Notes under the pieces: generated by a model
Seen by the model: the letters and a program-made list of their open reading frames with translations, nothing else
Told to the model about the DNA's origin: nothing
The model's database searches: none
From: Anaerolineae bacterium
Lineage (GTDB): Bacteria > Chloroflexota > Anaerolineae > B4-G1
Direction of reading: 5' to 3'
Assembly: GCA_027079895.1 (NCBI GenBank)
Contig: JALWUZ010000303.1
Location: 1 to 6,131, forward strand
Length of the DNA: 6,131 bases
Part shown: piece after piece, positions 5,257-6,131 of the stretch
Position numbering within the stretch: the first letter of the stretch is position 1
Layout: each line of letters opens with the position of its first letter
Position numbers and translations under genes: made by a program

Positions 5257-6131
5257 TCACTGCTTCAGCACCAGCGGCAAGTAGACGAAATGATCGTAGT
5301 CCGGTGGCGGTGTTCCGCTCCCCTCTTGTAAGTTGTCCCCCGCAGCCACGACCGCGAAAGGCTGCGGCCCATGCGGTACGTTGTATCCATGCACGATGAC
5401 GGTGTAGGTGCCGTAGACCGCCTCGGCAATGATGATCCCCTCGACGTTGTTACAGGCGTCCCATTTCCCTCCGCGCAGGCACTGACCGGCGGTGTAGAGC
5501 CCCTGGTTGCCGTAATAGTGCGTCCCATCGGGCCCGATGACCTCCAGGTCGAGGTCGTTGACCAACGCTTTGGCCGCCGTCGGCTCGCCGGGGTAGTCGG
5601 TCCAGGCCAGAGTGATGCGGAACGTCCCTCCGGTCTGGGAAGGCGGTGTCGGCGTGGGGGTATCGGTCGTCCCGCCGCCGGTGCAGACTTGCCAACTCAC
5701 ATCGTCCAACACCACATCCTCCGGTCCGCCGACGCCGCTGATGTGGAAGCGCAGTCGGACGTCCTGCCCGGCGATGGCGGCCAGTTCCGCAGCGGTGAAG
5801 GCGTGGTCGTACTGCTGCCAGTCGAACGTGGCCGTGGTCAACGTGGTCAGATGCACCAGGACGTTGTTGCCGCCGGAGTCGGTGATGTCCACGTCCACGG
5901 TGAAGGAGCCATCGCCCATCGTCTGGTACCAGAAGGAGAGAGTGGCCGAGGAGGCGTCGGAGGGGATGTTGACCGTCTGCCAGAGGTCGCCGGTGGACGG
6001 CGGGCCGGAAGTGTAGCCCAAGATGGCGGCGTTCTGCCCCGTGCGGGCGATGGACTGGTTCACGGTGAAACGGGCATTGTCGGCGACGTGCCAGTTGGGG
6101 TGAGTGGTGTCGCCGGTGGCCTGCTCGAAAC
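5257..6131 (-). CDS. Secreted subtilisin-like (S8 family) serine peptidase, C-terminal part (5' end outside window)
   Basis: The reading frame is open from the right edge (first whole codon at 6129) to a TGA at 5257-5259, giving 290 residues. Residues 1-149 form a beta-sandwich of the MAM/carbohydrate-binding-like type often attached to exported peptidases (NWHVADNARF, TLSFWYQTMG, then VVLDDVSW). A Thr/Pro linker with TPTPTPP follows at about 150-168. Residues 169-265 match the C-terminal beta-barrel of KP-43-type subtilases: ITLAWTDYPG, ALVNDLDLEV, NNVEGI, YTVIVHGYNVPHGPQPFAVV. Two cysteines in CLRGGKWDAC could form a disulfide. The protein ends in HFVYLPLVLKQ. The Asp-His-Ser catalytic domain would lie upstream and is not seen, so the peptidase call rests on the barrel. 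The protein should be exported and degrade extracellular protein. The next gene starts 34 nt downstream. An internal GTG at 6063 is not a plausible start, because the same domain continues above it. Confidence 0.8.
   Translation of the reverse strand, partial: FEQATGDTTHPNWHVADNARFTVNQSIARTGQNAAILGYTSGPPSTGDLWQTVNIPSDASSATLSFWYQTMGDGSFTVDVDITDSGGNNVLVHLTTLTTATFDWQQYDHAFTAAELAAIAGQDVRLRFHISGVGGPEDVVLDDVSWQVCTGGGTTDTPTPTPPSQTGGTFRITLAWTDYPGEPTAAKALVNDLDLEVIGPDGTHYYGNQGLYTAGQCLRGGKWDACNNVEGIIIAEAVYGTYTVIVHGYNVPHGPQPFAVVAAGDNLQEGSGTPPPDYDHFVYLPLVLKQ
5260..5292 (-). other. C-terminal (V/L)YLP(L/V)V tail of the subtilase
   Basis: This stretch encodes the last 11 residues, HFVYLPLVLKQ, after a short Pro-rich spacer (TPPPDYD). 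The same aromatic-Leu-Pro-hydrophobic pattern ends the otherwise unrelated propeller protein at 1624-1653. It is too short to be a membrane anchor. A sorting or surface-processing role is an inference. Confidence 0.5.

Noticed and set aside
5640..5680. Thr-Pro coding repeat as a microsatellite or CRISPR-like repeat
   Set aside because: It is a short Thr/Pro linker between two domains of the subtilase, in frame and of ordinary kind. There are no spaced repeats.

Overview
The window looks like part of a high-GC bacterial chromosome, most probably Chloroflexota (Anaerolineae-like). This rests on three things: large secreted multi-domain proteins, a Thr-Pro repeat linker, and short C-terminal tails of the form (L/V)YLP(L/V)V. 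From memory, such tails are common on exported Chloroflexota proteins. The phylum call is an inference, because no rRNA or other marker gene is present.

All five supported genes lie on the minus strand, so transcription runs from high to low coordinates. In that order they are: (1) 6131-5257, the C-terminal 290 residues of a secreted subtilisin-family (S8) peptidase, its start lying outside the window; (2) 5222-4854, a 122-residue cytoplasmic protein resembling Imm51 immunity proteins; (3) 4787-4131, a 218-residue cytoplasmic protein resembling SUKH (SMI1/KNR4) or Tdi1-type immunity proteins; (4) 4098-1621, an 825-residue exported protein with a six-Asp-box propeller, a fibronectin type III domain and a second TolB/PD40-like propeller; (5) 1545-1, a tandem paralogue of gene 4 whose C-terminal part runs off the left edge.

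The gaps between genes are 34, 66, 32 and 75 nt (69 nt for the last if its upstream ATG is used). Each internal gene has a strong Shine-Dalgarno sequence, and no intrinsic terminator or clear promoter is visible, so the genes may be one transcript. No stretch over 300 bases lacks a gene. The 66-nt gap before gene 3 can fold into a hairpin, and an outer pairing could cover that gene's ribosome binding site.

The arrangement is unusual: two cytoplasmic, immunity-like genes, one with clearly lower GC than its neighbours, sit between genes for secreted proteins, and no toxin domain is visible. They may be orphan immunity genes inserted into an exported-protein locus, or remnants of a polymorphic-toxin locus. 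The two propeller genes are a tandem duplication in which the fibronectin domain DNA has stayed far more alike than the rest.
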